Part shown: piece after piece, positions 7,151-7,365 of the stretch
Numbering within the stretch: position 1 is the stretch's first letter
Layout of the letters: every line of letters starts with the position of its first letter
Assembly: GCA_964539665.1 (NCBI GenBank)
Contig: CAZIKB010000204.1
Span: forward strand, 1-7,365
DNA: 7,365 bases
Origin: CAZIKB01 sp964539665
GTDB lineage: Bacteria; Zhuqueibacterota; Zhuqueibacteria; Oceanimicrobiales; Oceanimicrobiaceae
Direction of reading: 5' to 3'
Made by a program: the position numbers and the translations under genes
The notes under the pieces: generated by a model
Databases searched by the model: none
Told to the model about the DNA's origin: nothing
The model's input: only the letters and a program-made list of their open reading frames with translations

Positions 7151-7179
7151 CTTTACTAAACTTTAGAATTTTAGTAAAG
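7151..7179. terminator. Possible hairpin terminator after the EEP gene
   Basis: CTTTACTAAA (7151-7160) pairs perfectly with TTTAGTAAAG (7170-7179) around a 9-base loop, 40 bases past the EEP stop codon. The position suits a transcription end, but the stem is AT-rich and no T-run follows, so a standard intrinsic terminator is doubtful. It may instead protect the mRNA end or bind a protein. Confidence 0.35.
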
Positions 7180-7219
7180 GTTCGTAAAGTGCTGAGAATC
7201 TTGTTTGAATGTAATAAAA

Positions 7220-7239
7220 TAATTAATTTGAATTAATTA
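7220..7239. repeat. AT-only inverted repeat
   Basis: TAATTAATT (7220-7228) and AATTAATTA (7231-7239) are exact reverse complements separated by TG. AATTAATT is also directly repeated at 7221 and 7231, and the related palindrome ATTAATTAAT follows at 7264. It could be a protein-binding site in an upstream region of a gene beyond the window, or simple AT-rich sequence. Confidence 0.35.
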
Positions 7240-7272
7240 CTCACTACCCTAACAAAACCTTTTATTAATTAA

Positions 7273-7291
7273 TACTCAGGCGATCTGAGTA
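7273..7291. repeat. Short 7-bp hairpin TACTCAG/CTGAGTA
   Basis: TACTCAG (7273-7279) pairs with CTGAGTA (7285-7291) around a 5-base loop GCGAT. The next bases, ACATTCTTTCT, are only loosely T-rich. It is too weak to name as a terminator. An operator or the edge of a mobile element is equally possible. Confidence 0.3.
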
Positions 7292-7365
7292 ACATTCTTT
7301 CTAACCATCAAAAAGGTAGTGTCAAAAGTTTTATGAAAAAATGAAGAGTATTAAAGTGAGAATCA

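Larger units (their letters stand above)
7111..7365. other. Non-coding AT-rich tail with inverted repeats
   Basis: I see no supported gene in these 255 bases. They contain three inverted repeats (listed separately), the palindrome ATTAATTAAT at 7264-7273, and an IS-end-like stretch near 7315-7334. An ATG at 7341 opens a frame (MKSIKVRI) that runs off the window, but it has no Shine-Dalgarno and is too short to judge. Confidence 0.6.

Noticed and set aside
1..7365. CRISPR array, tRNA, riboswitch or defence system.
   Set aside because: No regularly spaced repeats, cloverleaf-like sequence or recognisable defence proteins were found on either strand.

Overview
The window looks like accessory or envelope-related DNA from a Gram-negative bacterium of the Fibrobacterota-Chlorobiota-Bacteroidota superphylum or a neighbouring phylum such as Calditrichota or KSB1. 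This placement is inference. It rests on a TonB-dependent receptor with an N-terminal carboxypeptidase-regulatory-like domain, several predicted lipoproteins built on PD40/TolB-type propeller repeats, moderately AT-rich DNA and weak Shine-Dalgarno usage. No rRNA, tRNA or housekeeping marker is present to fix the taxon.

Layout. Positions 1-196 hold an 11-bp perfect hairpin and, on the minus strand, a short decayed open frame resembling the N-terminus of a DDE transposase (IS982-like by eye). All four substantial genes are on the plus strand. They are two tandem paralogous propeller lipoproteins (286-1941 and 2060-3721), a TonB-dependent outer-membrane receptor (3758-6142), and a predicted lipoprotein of the endonuclease/exonuclease/phosphatase (EEP) superfamily (6262-7110). 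The last 255 bases carry no supported gene, only AT-rich inverted repeats and, near the very end, a sequence that looks like an insertion-sequence terminus.

How the genes may work together. The gaps are 118, 36 and 119 (or 151 to the EEP Shine-Dalgarno-supported start) bases, all on one strand, which fits one transcript for at least the second propeller gene and the receptor. A plausible but unproven reading is an envelope module. Paired propeller lipoproteins would act as binding or scaffold partners near a TonB-energised outer-membrane channel, with a secreted phosphoesterase/nuclease-type enzyme encoded alongside. The substrate cannot be read from sequence.

The most notable observation is the tandem pair of twelve-repeat propeller lipoproteins, about three-quarters identical in protein sequence by hand alignment. 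The upstream copy appears to have lost its ATG start. I do not see a defence system, CRISPR array, structured RNA or other clearly new system here.
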